Program-made: the position numbers and the translations under genes
Part shown: positions 8,369 through 18,458 of the stretch, one piece after another
Position numbering within the stretch: the stretch's first letter is position 1
Layout: every line of letters starts with the position of its first letter
DNA from: Spirochaetaceae bacterium
GTDB taxonomy: Bacteria; Spirochaetota; Leptospiria; Leptospirales; Leptonemataceae
Direction of reading: 5' to 3'
Assembly (NCBI GenBank): GCA_002729885.1
Contig: PBUB01000014.1
Location: 62,001-126,000, forward strand
Length of the DNA: 64,000 nt
Notes under the pieces: model-generated
Database searches by the model: none
What the model saw: only the letters and a program-made list of their open reading frames with translations
What the model was told of the DNA's origin: nothing

Positions 8369-10012
8369 CTATTCCAGACTATCCAGGGTAACGCTGCCTC
8401 CATGATAGGAGTTTATTATACCTTTCATGCTCAACGTTAGCATTCGGCATGACTGAGTAAACAGACGGTTCACCATAAGCAATCTGGTCACTTCCTCTTC
8501 GGAAAGTCCTTCGTTTCGCACCGCTCGGGAAAGCGAAGCAATGAACACTCGATCAACCTGCTCCACGCTGGCAAAGTAATCATCCAGATCTTCCATCAAT
8601 GTGGCCCGTTCCGGATGCTGAAATACGGAAGTAACTACTCCTTTTAGATTTACCAGTCTACCGCGAAAATCCTGAACGGCATGCAATGTAAATCCAGACT
8701 CCTCGGCCTGCATCTCCAGGACTTCGTTAAGCAACTCTCGCAGATTCCGGGTGGAGTTCATTATACTTCTGCTGGCGCGCAAAATGCTGTCCAGATGCAC
8801 AGATTCTGCTTCAGAACGTTCCACGGGAATACCGGAGTAGAATCTAAAAATCTCTGCATGCAGTTCTGCCAGTCCACCGTAGGTTACCAGATGCTCCGGA
8901 TAATCCTCCTCCAGATCCGAGTCCCGGGGTTCAATGGAATACTTATGGCAGATATAATACACAGACAGGAATAGCTGATTCAGCACCTCATTGCGAAAAG
9001 CCACCAGAGCCGCTTCCACGACGTCTGGCGCAGTGAGATTTATGAAACGACTGAGTAGATTCCTGGACTCTGGATAGATTCGATTTAAAAGACGTGTAAA
9101 ATTTTGCAGGAATGGCAAGAAGACCGCGGCGCCCAGACAATTGAACATTGTATGGAAGAGGGCAATTCCCAGAACACCATTTTGACTGAAATCTGCCAGA
9201 TCCAGGATGACCCAGAGTAACAACGGAAATAGAACTAAAGCAAAAGCGGCGCTTACCGTATTAAAGGCCACATGACTGAAAGCCGCCTGCTTTTTGGGAT
9301 TTGAGCCACCGATGGCTCCCAGGAGGATGGTAATGGTAGTTCCGATGTTCGCTCCAATGACCATGGCCGCTCCGTCGTCGAATCCAATCATTCCTGAGTG
9401 TAGACCGGCAAGAACTAGAGCGATGGTAGCTGCGCTGGCCTGCATGGCCGCAGTAAGAAATACTCCCATGATCAGGTAGAACCAGAGTCCAGTGTAAGGA
9501 AGGCTTCCCAGGTCTACACTGGAGGAGAGTCCAGACACGCTGGATTTCATCATCTCCAGACCATGAAAAAGAAGTCCCAGAGCTACCAGCAAACGGCTGA
9601 GACTGTAATAGCGAAGGGACCGGGCCAGAAAAATCATCCCCAGGCCTCCAATGCCAATCAATGGCAATGCGAAAGCATCAATCTTAATCTTAAATCCCAG
9701 AATGGCCACAATCCAGACGGTCAGGGTCGTACCGATGTTAGATCCCACCATCACAGCTATAGCATTGGTTAGTGACATCAGCCCTGCGCCCACGAAAGCC
9801 AGAACCATCAAGGACACTGCAGAACTACTCTGCAGTACAGCAGTACTAATGATTCCTGTGATGAGTCCTTTGAGGCGACTACCGGTGTATCTTCGAATTA
9901 GATGTTTGAAGGAAGGTCCGGCCAGAAGCTTGATACTCTCCTCCATTGTATACATTCCAAACAGGAAGATGCCCAGTCCGGCCAGGAGAGTCCAGAATTC
10001 AAAGTCAGCCAC
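8369..10012 (-). CDS. Na+/phosphate symporter family protein with PhoU-like tail
   Basis: The 547-aa protein has two copies of the Na/Pi-cotransporter repeat. The first carries the diagnostic TAVLQSSSAVSLM (Q-SSS) in residues 50-75, and the second TAAMQASAATIALVLAG near 190, each followed by a GSNIGTT/GANIGTT helix. About nine membrane helices span residues 1-310. Residues 340-547 are a soluble helical region resembling the PhoU-type tail of bacterial NptA/YjbB proteins. Members move phosphate with sodium across the inner membrane; YjbB-type members have been linked to Pi export. The start is GTG 10012 without a clear ribosome site. No Pho regulator is adjacent. Confidence 0.85.
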   Translation of the reverse strand: MADFEFWTLLAGLGIFLFGMYTMEESIKLLAGPSFKHLIRRYTGSRLKGLITGIISTAVLQSSSAVSLMVLAFVGAGLMSLTNAIAVMVGSNIGTTLTVWIVAILGFKIKIDAFALPLIGIGGLGMIFLARSLRYYSLSRLLVALGLLFHGLEMMKSSVSGLSSSVDLGSLPYTGLWFYLIMGVFLTAAMQASAATIALVLAGLHSGMIGFDDGAAMVIGANIGTTITILLGAIGGSNPKKQAAFSHVAFNTVSAAFALVLFPLLLWVILDLADFSQNGVLGIALFHTMFNCLGAAVFLPFLQNFTRLLNRIYPESRNLLSRFINLTAPDVVEAALVAFRNEVLNQLFLSVYYICHKYSIEPRDSDLEEDYPEHLVTYGGLAELHAEIFRFYSGIPVERSEAESVHLDSILRASRSIMNSTRNLRELLNEVLEMQAEESGFTLHAVQDFRGRLVNLKGVVTSVFQHPERATLMEDLDDYFASVEQVDRVFIASLSRAVRNEGLSEEEVTRLLMVNRLFTQSCRMLTLSMKGIINSYHGGSVTLDSLE

Positions 10013-10146
10013 AGTAAGCCAATCTGTACAGGTCCAGGAATTCGTGCAAATTACAATCTTGAATTACCGGCAGAAGAATTTGGAATCTGTGCCAGAATTT
10101 ATTATTTTTTCTTTACCAAAGTACACAGCTCATTGATATCTTCTTT

Positions 10147-10773
10147 ATGTTCTTTAGCACTCGCATTCTACTAATCGCTGTGATGGTTTTCTCTGTTAGC
10201 TGTAGTGTCGATTTGCGACAGATTCCGGTTACTTCCGATTCCAGTGCGGGTCCCAATCTATGCGAGATGCCAGTATTGATTGGGGATGTACAGGTGGTCT
10301 CTTTTGATAGCAGACACGATTCCATAGCATGGAAATCCTACCTGCTCTCCGTGCTAAAGAGCCGGCGACTATTTAAAGATACCATGAACCTGGAACGGGC
10401 CGGTACATTGAAAGGCCCCTTTATGGTTCTGGACCTGGTTTTCCGACCTACGTATACCAATGACTATGACTGGTGGTGGACCTGGCCTGCTGTCTATCCC
10501 CTGGTTGGCTACTGGCCGGTACAGATTCGAGAAGGCACCTACACAGCCAGCATAGAGTACAGACTTCTGGATCGATCCCAGAGATTGCTGGCGGAAGATC
10601 GGGTAGAACTCAGGGAAAAGGAATCGGTGGGTATCTACGGATTTTATAGAACGAAGCCGGTGGAAAGAATGGTTTACAGGACCAACCAGGAGCTGGCCCT
10701 CAAATGGGTTCAGTCCGTAGAAACCAGCATTCGAAACCTGGACCTTTGCAGGCAAGAGCAAGAAGAGAACTGA
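10147..10773 (+). CDS. Hypothetical lipoprotein
   Basis: The 208-aa protein has a lipoprotein signal ending in the lipobox FSVSC (Cys at 19). The mature part begins SVDLRQIPV and includes a Trp-rich stretch (DYDWWWTWPAVYPLVGYW, about residues 100-117). Its C-terminus is helical. The pattern fits a lipid-anchored periplasmic or outer-membrane protein; it may resemble the DUF4136/LptE-like class of small lipoproteins but I cannot assign it. Its stop is four bases from the stop of the convergent diguanylate cyclase gene. Confidence 0.6.
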   Translation: MFFSTRILLIAVMVFSVSCSVDLRQIPVTSDSSAGPNLCEMPVLIGDVQVVSFDSRHDSIAWKSYLLSVLKSRRLFKDTMNLERAGTLKGPFMVLDLVFRPTYTNDYDWWWTWPAVYPLVGYWPVQIREGTYTASIEYRLLDRSQRLLAEDRVELREKESVGIYGFYRTKPVERMVYRTNQELALKWVQSVETSIRNLDLCRQEQEEN

Positions 10774-10777
10774 TGCA

Positions 10778-11686
10778 TTAATGCTCGGCCACCTGCATTC
10801 TCACCGGGGAAGGAGGCTCCGCCACAACGCAGCGATTTCTGCCCGCTCGCTTTCCCTTATACATCGCTCTATCGCCGCGTTCCAGAGCCTCTCGAAGCAC
10901 TTCGGCGGATCCAACCAGGGCCAATCCAACGGTAAATGTGAGGCAGAGTTCCCCGGCCGCGGTGTTCAGCGGAGATACCTTGAGAAGATTCATGGCTCGA
11001 TGCAACGCTGCCAGGGCCTGGGATTCGTCCTGCACTTCCAGGAAATGCAAGAATTCCTCTCCACCCAGGCGATACAGAGGTTCATTTTCGCGAAATGCCT
11101 TCAGAAGCAGAGTTGCCAGGTGCGCCAGTGCATCATCCCCTACATTGTGCCCAAAGCGATCGTTGATTGACTTAAAGTGATCTACGTCGATGATTGCGAT
11201 GTAAAAGAGAGTGCGATTTCTTCTGGTTCTTCGTTGAAATTCTAGAAAGGAATTCTCCAGAAAATGACGCAGGGGTAATCCGGTAAGCGGATCATAGTGG
11301 CTTCTGCTTTCTGCAAGTCGCATGCGGAAATGGGAAAGCATATCGATCATAGCAGTCTGGCTGGATTCAAAGTCTGCCATCAATTTTCGCTTCTCATCTA
11401 CGCTCTGATCCTGCACCAGCAATTGCCGAATCGTCCGGTGCAGCTCTTCATGGGCCGAGCACAGTCTCTGTTCTTTGTCCGAATCGTAATCCCTGAACAG
11501 AGTTTGATTCGCCTGAAGCCATTGACCAAAGTGACATACCGAATGACCGTCTGGATCGATCATATCCGGGCGCGGAGAGTCTCCCAGTAGATACAGACGT
11601 AGCAGATGTCGGGTCCAGTCCAGATGGGATTGAACGGCATCATCAATTTCTTGAATGGCTCTATCAATTGCAGGATCGTCTCGCAT
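10778..11686 (-). CDS. Diguanylate cyclase with N-terminal CZB zinc-sensing domain (DgcZ-like)
   Basis: Starting at ATG 11686 (AGG ten bases upstream) the protein is 302 aa. Residues 5-110 match the chemoreceptor zinc-binding (CZB) domain with ligands H21, C51 (SVCHFGQW), H79 and H83 (HEELH); spacing is almost identical to E. coli DgcZ (H22, C52, H79, H83). Residues about 130-300 are a GGDEF domain with an intact GGEEF active site and the DVDHFKSINDRFGH nucleotide segment. The product-inhibition site is RENE rather than RxxD. It should make c-di-GMP in the cytoplasm, probably inhibited by Zn2+ as in DgcZ. The longer frame to 11869 overlaps rmuC and lacks a ribosome site. Confidence 0.85.
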   Translation of the reverse strand: MRDDPAIDRAIQEIDDAVQSHLDWTRHLLRLYLLGDSPRPDMIDPDGHSVCHFGQWLQANQTLFRDYDSDKEQRLCSAHEELHRTIRQLLVQDQSVDEKRKLMADFESSQTAMIDMLSHFRMRLAESRSHYDPLTGLPLRHFLENSFLEFQRRTRRNRTLFYIAIIDVDHFKSINDRFGHNVGDDALAHLATLLLKAFRENEPLYRLGGEEFLHFLEVQDESQALAALHRAMNLLKVSPLNTAAGELCLTFTVGLALVGSAEVLREALERGDRAMYKGKRAGRNRCVVAEPPSPVRMQVAEH

Positions 11687-11810
11687 TGTCTTTTGCCTGG
11701 ATGCAGTAGCAATTTCCGGTCTACTGCAAGGGCCCGGGCAGACCAGTGTTTTTCGGCGCATTGACCCGACAAAAGTTAGAGTGCAGTACAGCTTTCGGGC
11801 TATGAGTAGC

Positions 11811-13067
11811 TCAAGCTGAACGTCGACTCCGGTTTTCCTTGATCTCTTCCGCTGTTCCTTCCTGGCCATCCAGATGCTGTTTCATAGAATCCGGTAATTT
11901 CCTGGAGTTGCTGGCTCCCATTTTCCGGATCTTTTCCGCTCGGGAGATTAGATTCCCCTTTCCATGCTTTAGCTGATTCATTGCGCGGTCGTAGCTTTCC
12001 TGACTCTTTTCTATGGAACGGCCCACTTCTTCGAAGGTACCAACAAAGCTTGCAAACTTATCGTAAAGTCTTCCCCCTTCCGCTGCAATTTCCAGGGCAA
12101 ACCTGGTTTGATTTTCCTGTTTCCACATGGAAGATATGGTCCAGAGAGTAGCCATCAAGGTGGTTGGAGTAACTACCATAATTCTTTTGTTCCATGCGTA
12201 TTGAAACAATCCAGAATCCTCGGACAGAGCTACAGAAAAACTGGCCTCCACAGGCATAAACAACACTACGAAATCAGGAGTATTCAAATTGGTACTTCCC
12301 TGATAATGTCGAGCGCTGAGTCCGTCTACGTGCGAGCGAATGGAGCGAATCAAGTTCTTTAAACTGGATTTTTTCTCTTCTTCCGTTTCCGCCGCTGTAT
12401 AGGCTTCATAGGAGTTCAGAGAAACCTTGGAGTCGATTATTAGATGTTTCTTCTCCGGCAGATGAATGACAACATCCGGCCGCACCCGCTTGCCATTCTC
12501 GTCGGACACAGCGATGGTGGAACCCTGGGTGTAGTATTCCTTTCCCTTTCGCAGTCCCGAATCCTCCAGAATTCGCTCCAGCACCACCTCACCCCAGTTG
12601 CCCTGAACCTTGTTATCCCCTCTTAAAGCCCGGGTAAGCCTGTCAGCTTCTCCGGACATTTGCAGTCCCAGACTTTCCAGAGCCTTCAATCTTTCCGTTA
12701 AACTTACAGTGCGTTCGCCGGCCTCCTGGTGGGAACGCTCCACCTTTTCCTGGAAATCCCGGATTCTTTCTTTCAATGGGCCCAGAGCATTATCTATGTT
12801 TTGCTGGTTCTGGCGGAGCAACTGCTCTCCATGCTTATTCATGATCTCCTGGGAGAGGTTGCGAAAGGCATCTCCAAAACGCTGCTCTACATCCTGGCGA
12901 AGTTTCTCCTCTTCGAGTATTCTTCGGTTCAGAGAGGCCAGATCCACTTCTCTTTCATAGAGAGCAGATTTGAGCTCTGAGTTGCGCTTATTGGCATACA
13001 ACCAGCCCAGAAGCATACCTGTAAAAACACCAATCACAATACCGATAAAAAGAGATAGTAATTCCAT
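11811..13067 (-). CDS. rmuC: DNA recombination protein RmuC
   Basis: The 418-aa protein has one N-terminal membrane helix (residues 3-25), a long coiled coil (about 28-135) and the RmuC core: GNWGEVVLERILEDSGLRKG, RPDVVIHLPEKKHLIIDSKV and the endonuclease-like DSKVSL/EASF motifs. RmuC-family proteins limit inverted-repeat rearrangements and have a PD-(D/E)XK-like nuclease fold. The start is ATG 13067 behind AGGAGG. The diguanylate cyclase gene follows 124 bases downstream of its stop and may share the transcript. Confidence 0.92.
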   Translation of the reverse strand: MELLSLFIGIVIGVFTGMLLGWLYANKRNSELKSALYEREVDLASLNRRILEEEKLRQDVEQRFGDAFRNLSQEIMNKHGEQLLRQNQQNIDNALGPLKERIRDFQEKVERSHQEAGERTVSLTERLKALESLGLQMSGEADRLTRALRGDNKVQGNWGEVVLERILEDSGLRKGKEYYTQGSTIAVSDENGKRVRPDVVIHLPEKKHLIIDSKVSLNSYEAYTAAETEEEKKSSLKNLIRSIRSHVDGLSARHYQGSTNLNTPDFVVLFMPVEASFSVALSEDSGLFQYAWNKRIMVVTPTTLMATLWTISSMWKQENQTRFALEIAAEGGRLYDKFASFVGTFEEVGRSIEKSQESYDRAMNQLKHGKGNLISRAEKIRKMGASNSRKLPDSMKQHLDGQEGTAEEIKENRSRRSA

Positions 13068-13212
13068 AGTTCCTCCTCATGACTCTTCCCTGGTCTGAAA
13101 CTGCATCCAGACTTTCATGAGAGAGCCGCCAAACAGCGAATCGCCGAAACACAGAAAGGTTGTCCAGGTGAGCCGCTGCTATCTTACTATCTTATAGACG
13201 GGGTGTGACAGT

Positions 13213-15903
13213 TCAGGAGGATTCGGTATCGGAAGTGTTCTCTGGCTGCAATACGGGATTCAGCAATATTTTCTCGAACTCATGGGCTGGCACAGGACGA
13301 CTGAAGTAATATCCCTGCCCCAGACGGCATCCCATACCAAGCAGGGCATCTAGAACCTCTCTGGTTTCAATACCTTCTGCAACCACGTCAGCGCTCAAGG
13401 CATTGGCCAGGCCAAGCACCGTTCGCACGATTTCCCGGCTGGATGGCTGATGCACCTTTCGAACAAAGGATTGATCGATTTTGATCTCATGGAATGGATA
13501 ATTCTGCAAATACTGCAGAGAGGAATAACCGGTACCAAAATCATCCAGAGCCAGGCGGATTCCAGACTCCCGTAGCATTTCCAGCTCGGATCTGAGCCCG
13601 GGGGATTCCTGTTCAAAGATGCTTTCTGTAATCTCCAGGGAAATTAAATCTGCGCCCACTTCATACTGGCGAAGCAGATCATTGATTCTTTCCGCGAAAG
13701 CCCCATTTCGAAATTGAACCAGGGAAACGTTGATGGCTACCGGGACTACAGGCATTCCTTTTTGCTGCCACCGGGCAAGCTGCGCTACAATCGTTTCCAG
13801 GATCCAGTCCCCCATCTGCGAGATAAGTTGACTCTTTTCTGCCACCGGGATAAAGATTGCCGGAGATTGCATTCCACGTTCGGGATGATTCCAGCGAATC
13901 AGAGCCTCTGCACTGTTCAGTTCTCCTGTTTCCAGGTCAACTTTGGGCTGAAAATACATTTCGAATTCATTCAGTGTAAGGGCCTTACGGATTTCCCGGG
14001 TAAGCTCAATTCTCTGCCTGGTCAGTTCGCTCAATTCATGACTGTAGGCTTTAACGGTCTGTCCAATCTCTTCTCTGACACGAAAAAGAGCCAGCTCCGA
14101 TTCGCGCATCAAATCTTCCATGGACCTACGGTTTCTTCCCAGAACCGTGTAGCCGTAACGAACATTGACGCTGATTTCCAGGTCATTCAGAATAAAGGGA
14201 GCCGATAAGGCCACAGCCAGATCTCGCACCATTTCAGCTGGATCCTCGCCTTCATCCGGTGCCAGGTAGAGAACAAATTCATCGCCCCCCGTACGACCTG
14301 CCAGACCTCGATCCCCGGCCTGTTCCCTTAATCGATGTCCCAGAGAAAAGAGGAATTCATCGCCTACATCGTAACCGTGGACATCATTGATATCGCGCAT
14401 TGCCACGATATCCATAACTATCACCACTGCCGTTTCATGCCAGCCTATGCGATCCATACGACGTCGCATACTGCGTACAAATCCTATACGCGATGGAAGG
14501 CCGGTGGCTGCGTCCTGGAAGGCCAGACGATTCAGTTCTAGCTCCGCCATCTTTCGCTCGGACACATCGATGTGCATAACCACGGCGCCATGACGCTCCT
14601 CTGGATCCCCGGAAATAAGCCTTCCCACAGTCATCTTGAACCATCTCAATTTATGCTGGGAATGAGCGGGATATTCCATGGAAAAAGTACTCTTCTCGCC
14701 GGAAAGCACCGAACGAATTCCTGCTACCAGATTCTCCGCTTCTCCCGGAGCATCGTTTCGCAGAGTAGCACACAGAGCCGGATAGTTTCTACCCACTGGA
14801 AAATCTGTTCCAGAGTATCCATGACTCTCAGTGTAGTATTGCCATTGCTCATTCACTTCCAGGATCTGGCCTCCTCCATCCAGAAGTGCAATATGCGCCG
14901 GAAGGGAATTAATGATTGATCTACGGGAGGCCAGCAGATGAGACAGATAACTGTTCGTTTCTTTCAGGTTCGAATCCTGTAGACGAAGTACCTTCTGCTG
15001 AGCCTGAATCTGTCTCGTCCGGGCGCGAACTCGCATCTCTACAAGCATCAATCCACCAAGTAATATCACAGTGGCTCCCAGAAGTCCGGCCACTACCCAT
15101 TTCAACCAGTCCGGGATTACCGGCGCATCGGAGCCAGAAAGTCCCAGCCACTTCCCCTGCAGGCGATAGAAATCCGAGTCCTGATCTCGCTTCTTCGCAG
15201 CCAGGCTGGCATCAAAATGGGATTTAAGTTTCCGGGCAAAAGGAGAGTTGGGAGCGAATGCAAAGCGAAGGTCAGCAGGTTGAAATAAGATTGGAGTTCG
15301 AATGATGTCGAACTTCTCTTCCATCTGATTTCCAAAGTCTCTGTTTGTGACTGCGGCATCCACCAGCCCATTCTCCAGTGCCTGAAACACAGTTCCGTAG
15401 TCAGACATGGGAACAATTTCAGCTTCCACTGCGAACTTGCTTAAGAGATTTCGCAATCCTTCGGGACCATCCAGATTTATACTTCCGGAAAGTGCTGCGA
15501 TTCGCTTCCTTTGTAGATCCGGGATGGATTGAATCTTCTGGCCGGGAGCCGCATAGATTCTGGACCAGCTAACGTGAACTGTCTCTGCACCAAACAGCAG
15601 ATTTCTTTTTCTCTCGGGAGTGACGGCCACATCCACCATCACATGGATTTCCCCTTTCCGTAGACGCTCCAGGTTTTGCTCCCAGGTGCCATGGATCCAT
15701 TTCACTCTGTAGCCGCCTTCCTGGGCAATGGAGCGCGTTAGATCTGGCCAGAAGCCGGCGGCCTGACCTGCATCGTTTACAAAAACCTTGGGTGGATTAC
15801 TGTAGATTCCGGCGCGAATGATGACAACTTCTGCATGCAGTGCCAGGGATTGCACCAGGAATCCTGAAACCAGAACCAGTGGTTTCCAGAGCTTCCAATT
15901 CAC
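13213..15903 (-). CDS. Periplasmic-sensor PAS-GGDEF-EAL c-di-GMP enzyme
   Basis: The 896-aa protein starts at GTG 15903 behind GGGGGA. Order: signal/first helix (1-25), a periplasmic solute-binding-protein type 3 domain (about 27-255, like ABC amino-acid receptors), a membrane helix near 270-292, a PAS domain (about 325-450), GGDEF (about 455-620) and EAL (about 635-880). GGDEF is intact (RTGGDEFVLYL) but has no RxxD inhibition site. The EAL domain keeps SAEALIRW, ITESIFEQ, LDDFGTGYSSLQYL, the KID lysine and VVAEGIET, so phosphodiesterase activity is expected. It probably links a small periplasmic ligand to c-di-GMP turnover. Confidence 0.9.
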   Translation of the reverse strand: MNWKLWKPLVLVSGFLVQSLALHAEVVIIRAGIYSNPPKVFVNDAGQAAGFWPDLTRSIAQEGGYRVKWIHGTWEQNLERLRKGEIHVMVDVAVTPERKRNLLFGAETVHVSWSRIYAAPGQKIQSIPDLQRKRIAALSGSINLDGPEGLRNLLSKFAVEAEIVPMSDYGTVFQALENGLVDAAVTNRDFGNQMEEKFDIIRTPILFQPADLRFAFAPNSPFARKLKSHFDASLAAKKRDQDSDFYRLQGKWLGLSGSDAPVIPDWLKWVVAGLLGATVILLGGLMLVEMRVRARTRQIQAQQKVLRLQDSNLKETNSYLSHLLASRRSIINSLPAHIALLDGGGQILEVNEQWQYYTESHGYSGTDFPVGRNYPALCATLRNDAPGEAENLVAGIRSVLSGEKSTFSMEYPAHSQHKLRWFKMTVGRLISGDPEERHGAVVMHIDVSERKMAELELNRLAFQDAATGLPSRIGFVRSMRRRMDRIGWHETAVVIVMDIVAMRDINDVHGYDVGDEFLFSLGHRLREQAGDRGLAGRTGGDEFVLYLAPDEGEDPAEMVRDLAVALSAPFILNDLEISVNVRYGYTVLGRNRRSMEDLMRESELALFRVREEIGQTVKAYSHELSELTRQRIELTREIRKALTLNEFEMYFQPKVDLETGELNSAEALIRWNHPERGMQSPAIFIPVAEKSQLISQMGDWILETIVAQLARWQQKGMPVVPVAINVSLVQFRNGAFAERINDLLRQYEVGADLISLEITESIFEQESPGLRSELEMLRESGIRLALDDFGTGYSSLQYLQNYPFHEIKIDQSFVRKVHQPSSREIVRTVLGLANALSADVVAEGIETREVLDALLGMGCRLGQGYYFSRPVPAHEFEKILLNPVLQPENTSDTESS

Positions 15904-15979
15904 GAGTTCCCCCGATTTGATCTCTGCAACCCTGGCAGGTAAGCGGCACTGTACCCCGTTCGAATATTCATTCCAGCCA

Positions 15980-16564
15980 CTATTCTGAAACTTCTATCTT
16001 ATTGTTCAAGCGAATACGGCTCCATTTCCAGAATCCGGCGGAGGCAAGAAATAGAAACACTGCATAGAGTCCGGCCGTAGGAAGCAGCCCTTTGTAGAAA
16101 TATACTCCAATGGCCACTATGTCTACAGAGATCCAGAAAATCCAGGAATCCAGCTTCTTTCGAGTGAGTAACCATTGGGCGGTGAGACTGGCCATTGTGG
16201 TGAAAGCATCCCAGTAGGGTAGCGAAGCATCGGTGTAGCGTTCCATTCCAGCTCCCCAGAGGAAAGTGGCCAGAAGGGTGAGCACCAGAGTGATGAGAAA
16301 GCCGGAGATTGACATTCTTCTGATCGAAAGCTCCGTATGTCCCTTTCCGCCGTAGAGCCAGCTATACCATCCGTAGAACTGCAGAAAAATATATACTATA
16401 TGTAGAAGAAAGTCTGAATACAGCTTTGCATTATAGAATATCCAGACATAGAGAGAGACCTGCACCAGCCCCAGTGGCCAGCACCAGATATTTTCCCTGA
16501 TGGTAAACCAGACACAGAGCAACCCGGCCAGCACAGCCAGCCATTCAATCCAGCTTATTTCCAT
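15980..16564 (-). CDS. pnuC: PnuC-family nicotinamide riboside transporter
   Basis: The 194-aa protein has seven hydrophobic helices and the PnuC pattern IEWLAVLAGLLCVWFTIREN, NIWCWPLGLVQVSLYVWIFY, FLQFYGWYSWLYGG (substrate-binding WxxxG-type residues) and DAFTTMASLTAQWLLTRKK near the third quarter. PnuC proteins admit nicotinamide riboside (or related vitamins such as thiamine in PnuT) by facilitated diffusion. Its ATG overlaps the stop of the ABC exporter gene by one base (TGATG), so translation is coupled. No NadR is nearby, and no thiamine riboswitch was seen. Confidence 0.85.
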   Translation of the reverse strand: MEISWIEWLAVLAGLLCVWFTIRENIWCWPLGLVQVSLYVWIFYNAKLYSDFLLHIVYIFLQFYGWYSWLYGGKGHTELSIRRMSISGFLITLVLTLLATFLWGAGMERYTDASLPYWDAFTTMASLTAQWLLTRKKLDSWIFWISVDIVAIGVYFYKGLLPTAGLYAVFLFLASAGFWKWSRIRLNNKIEVSE

Positions 16565-18351
16565 CAGCCGGACAGATGGGCCGCTTCTCCGGCCTGAACA
16601 CTCCAGAGATCTGCGTAGTCACCTTTTCGGGCCACCAGCTGCTCATGGCTGCCCTCTTCGGTAAGCTGGCCGTTCTTTATCAAGAGTATGCGATGGGCTG
16701 CTCGAATGGTGGAAAGTCTGTGAGCAATGATCAAGGAAGTCCGCCCTCTGGTCAGCCGATCCAGATTGGATTGAATAGCCCTTTCGGTTTCCGTGTCTAC
16801 AGAACTGGTGGCTTCATCGAGGATCAAAATAGGTGCATCCTTGACGATGGCTCGGGCTATACTCAGTCTCTGACGCTGACCTCCGGAAAGCTTGATCCCA
16901 CGCTCTCCCACAATTGTATCGTATCCATCCGGCAGGGTCTCTACAAAGTCATGAAAGCTGGCCATGCTGGAAGCCTCCTGAACTTTCTCCAGGTATTTTT
17001 CTTTATGGTTCTCAAGATCGCCATGGGTTACTGAGCCATAGAGGATGTTTTCCAGAATGGAGCCGTGGAATAGATATACATCCTGACTTACCAGTGCGAT
17101 GTTTCTGCGAAGGGTTCGTATATCCCAGCTTCGCAGATCATGTCCGTCCAGGGTAACGGAACCTTCCGTAGGATCATACAATCGAAGCAACAGCTTTATT
17201 AATGTGGATTTTCCGGAGCCCGTGGGACCGGCGATGCCGATGGTCTCCCCAGGACGAACGGAAAAGGATAATCCTTTGAGCACCGGAGTTCCACGATCAT
17301 ACTTAAAATGCACATCGCGCAGGCCTATATCTCCCTGAACTGTTTCGACTTTAACCGGGGATGCCGGGTTCTCAATACTGGAGCGACTGTCCACAAGGCC
17401 AAACACACGGTTTGCAGAAACGGATGCTCTTTCGTATTCGTCAAAGGTGCGGCCCATCTGAGTCAGTGGCCATAGAAGTCGCTGCACCATCATGGAAAAC
17501 AACACCAGCTCACCTACAGTGAGTATACCAGAGCCATCCAGAATCCAGTAACTTCCCAGAAGCAGGACTCCGCCAAAGCCTACAGCCACCGCCATGCGAA
17601 TAACAGGTACATACAATGCGCTCAGTTTAATGGCATTGAAATTCGCGTTCCGGTATTCATCGGATACGGACCTCAATCTCTCTGACTCGAAAGCCTCTGC
17701 TGTGAAGCTCTTGATTACCAGTATTCCGCTCAGGTTATTTTCCAGGCGGCTACTCAACCGGGCCACTGCTTCTCGGACTTTTTTATACCTGGGCGAAATC
17801 AATCTCTGGTATATGAGACTTCCGGCAACAATCACGGGAAGAGGAGCAAGGCCAACCAGGGCCAGCTCCCAGGAGATGGAAAAAAGTACGCTGCCTGCAA
17901 AGATAAACAGAGTTGCCAGCTGAATCAGTTCATTGAAGCCATTATTCAAAAACCTCTCCAGCTGATTCACATCATCGTTCAGAATGGCCATGGTTTCGCC
18001 TACACGGTGATTCTCAAAGAATGCGATTTCTCTTTTCTGCAATCTATCGTAAGCGTCGATTCTAAGGGAGTGCTGAAGATTCTGGGCCAACGTCAAAAAT
18101 CCATACTGATACATCCACTGAAACAGGCTTTCAAAGAGGAAAATCAGCACGGCCAGTATGGCAAGAAAGGAAGCTCGCTCGAAGGGGTTTCCCGGCGGTA
18201 TCCACTCAGGAGGATTCCCCTGTAATGAGTCGATGACCCAGCCCACAAGTAGTGGGGGCATAAGATCCAGGATTTTGTTGGATACGCTGGAACTTACTGC
18301 GAAGGACAGACGGCCGGAATAGGAACGGAGGTATTGAAACAAACGAAACAC
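16564..18351 (-). CDS. ABC exporter, fused permease and ATPase
   Basis: The protein is a type IV half-transporter: six membrane helices (about residues 15-300) followed by an ATPase domain. It has Walker A GPTGSGKS, the Q-loop VSQDVYLF, signature LSGGQRQRLS, Walker B ILILDEATSS and the H-loop IIAHRLST. These make it a homodimeric lipid or drug exporter (MsbA/LmrA/MdlB-like). The start is uncertain: GTG 18351 gives the usual family N-terminus (MFRLFQYLRSYSGRL) and leaves 107 bases to the divergent mscL; a TTG at 18411 would add 20 atypical residues. PnuC is coupled downstream. Confidence 0.88.
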   Translation of the reverse strand: MFRLFQYLRSYSGRLSFAVSSSVSNKILDLMPPLLVGWVIDSLQGNPPEWIPPGNPFERASFLAILAVLIFLFESLFQWMYQYGFLTLAQNLQHSLRIDAYDRLQKREIAFFENHRVGETMAILNDDVNQLERFLNNGFNELIQLATLFIFAGSVLFSISWELALVGLAPLPVIVAGSLIYQRLISPRYKKVREAVARLSSRLENNLSGILVIKSFTAEAFESERLRSVSDEYRNANFNAIKLSALYVPVIRMAVAVGFGGVLLLGSYWILDGSGILTVGELVLFSMMVQRLLWPLTQMGRTFDEYERASVSANRVFGLVDSRSSIENPASPVKVETVQGDIGLRDVHFKYDRGTPVLKGLSFSVRPGETIGIAGPTGSGKSTLIKLLLRLYDPTEGSVTLDGHDLRSWDIRTLRRNIALVSQDVYLFHGSILENILYGSVTHGDLENHKEKYLEKVQEASSMASFHDFVETLPDGYDTIVGERGIKLSGGQRQRLSIARAIVKDAPILILDEATSSVDTETERAIQSNLDRLTRGRTSLIIAHRLSTIRAAHRILLIKNGQLTEEGSHEQLVARKGDYADLWSVQAGEAAHLSG

Positions 18352-18458
18352 TGAGTCAAAAAAGCAAAGCCGTCCAGGGTTGCCAACGGAAGTTCTTAAT
18401 GAGAGGAACAACTCTGTGGTTGACGGATGTCCGAAGCAGCAGAAAGTAGAAGGCGGAC

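Noticed and set aside
8197..8403. Minus-strand frame translating the 42-bp repeat as a peptide repeat
   Set aside because: It overlaps the symporter end, lacks a ribosome site, and the 38-base repeat step breaks the peptide period.
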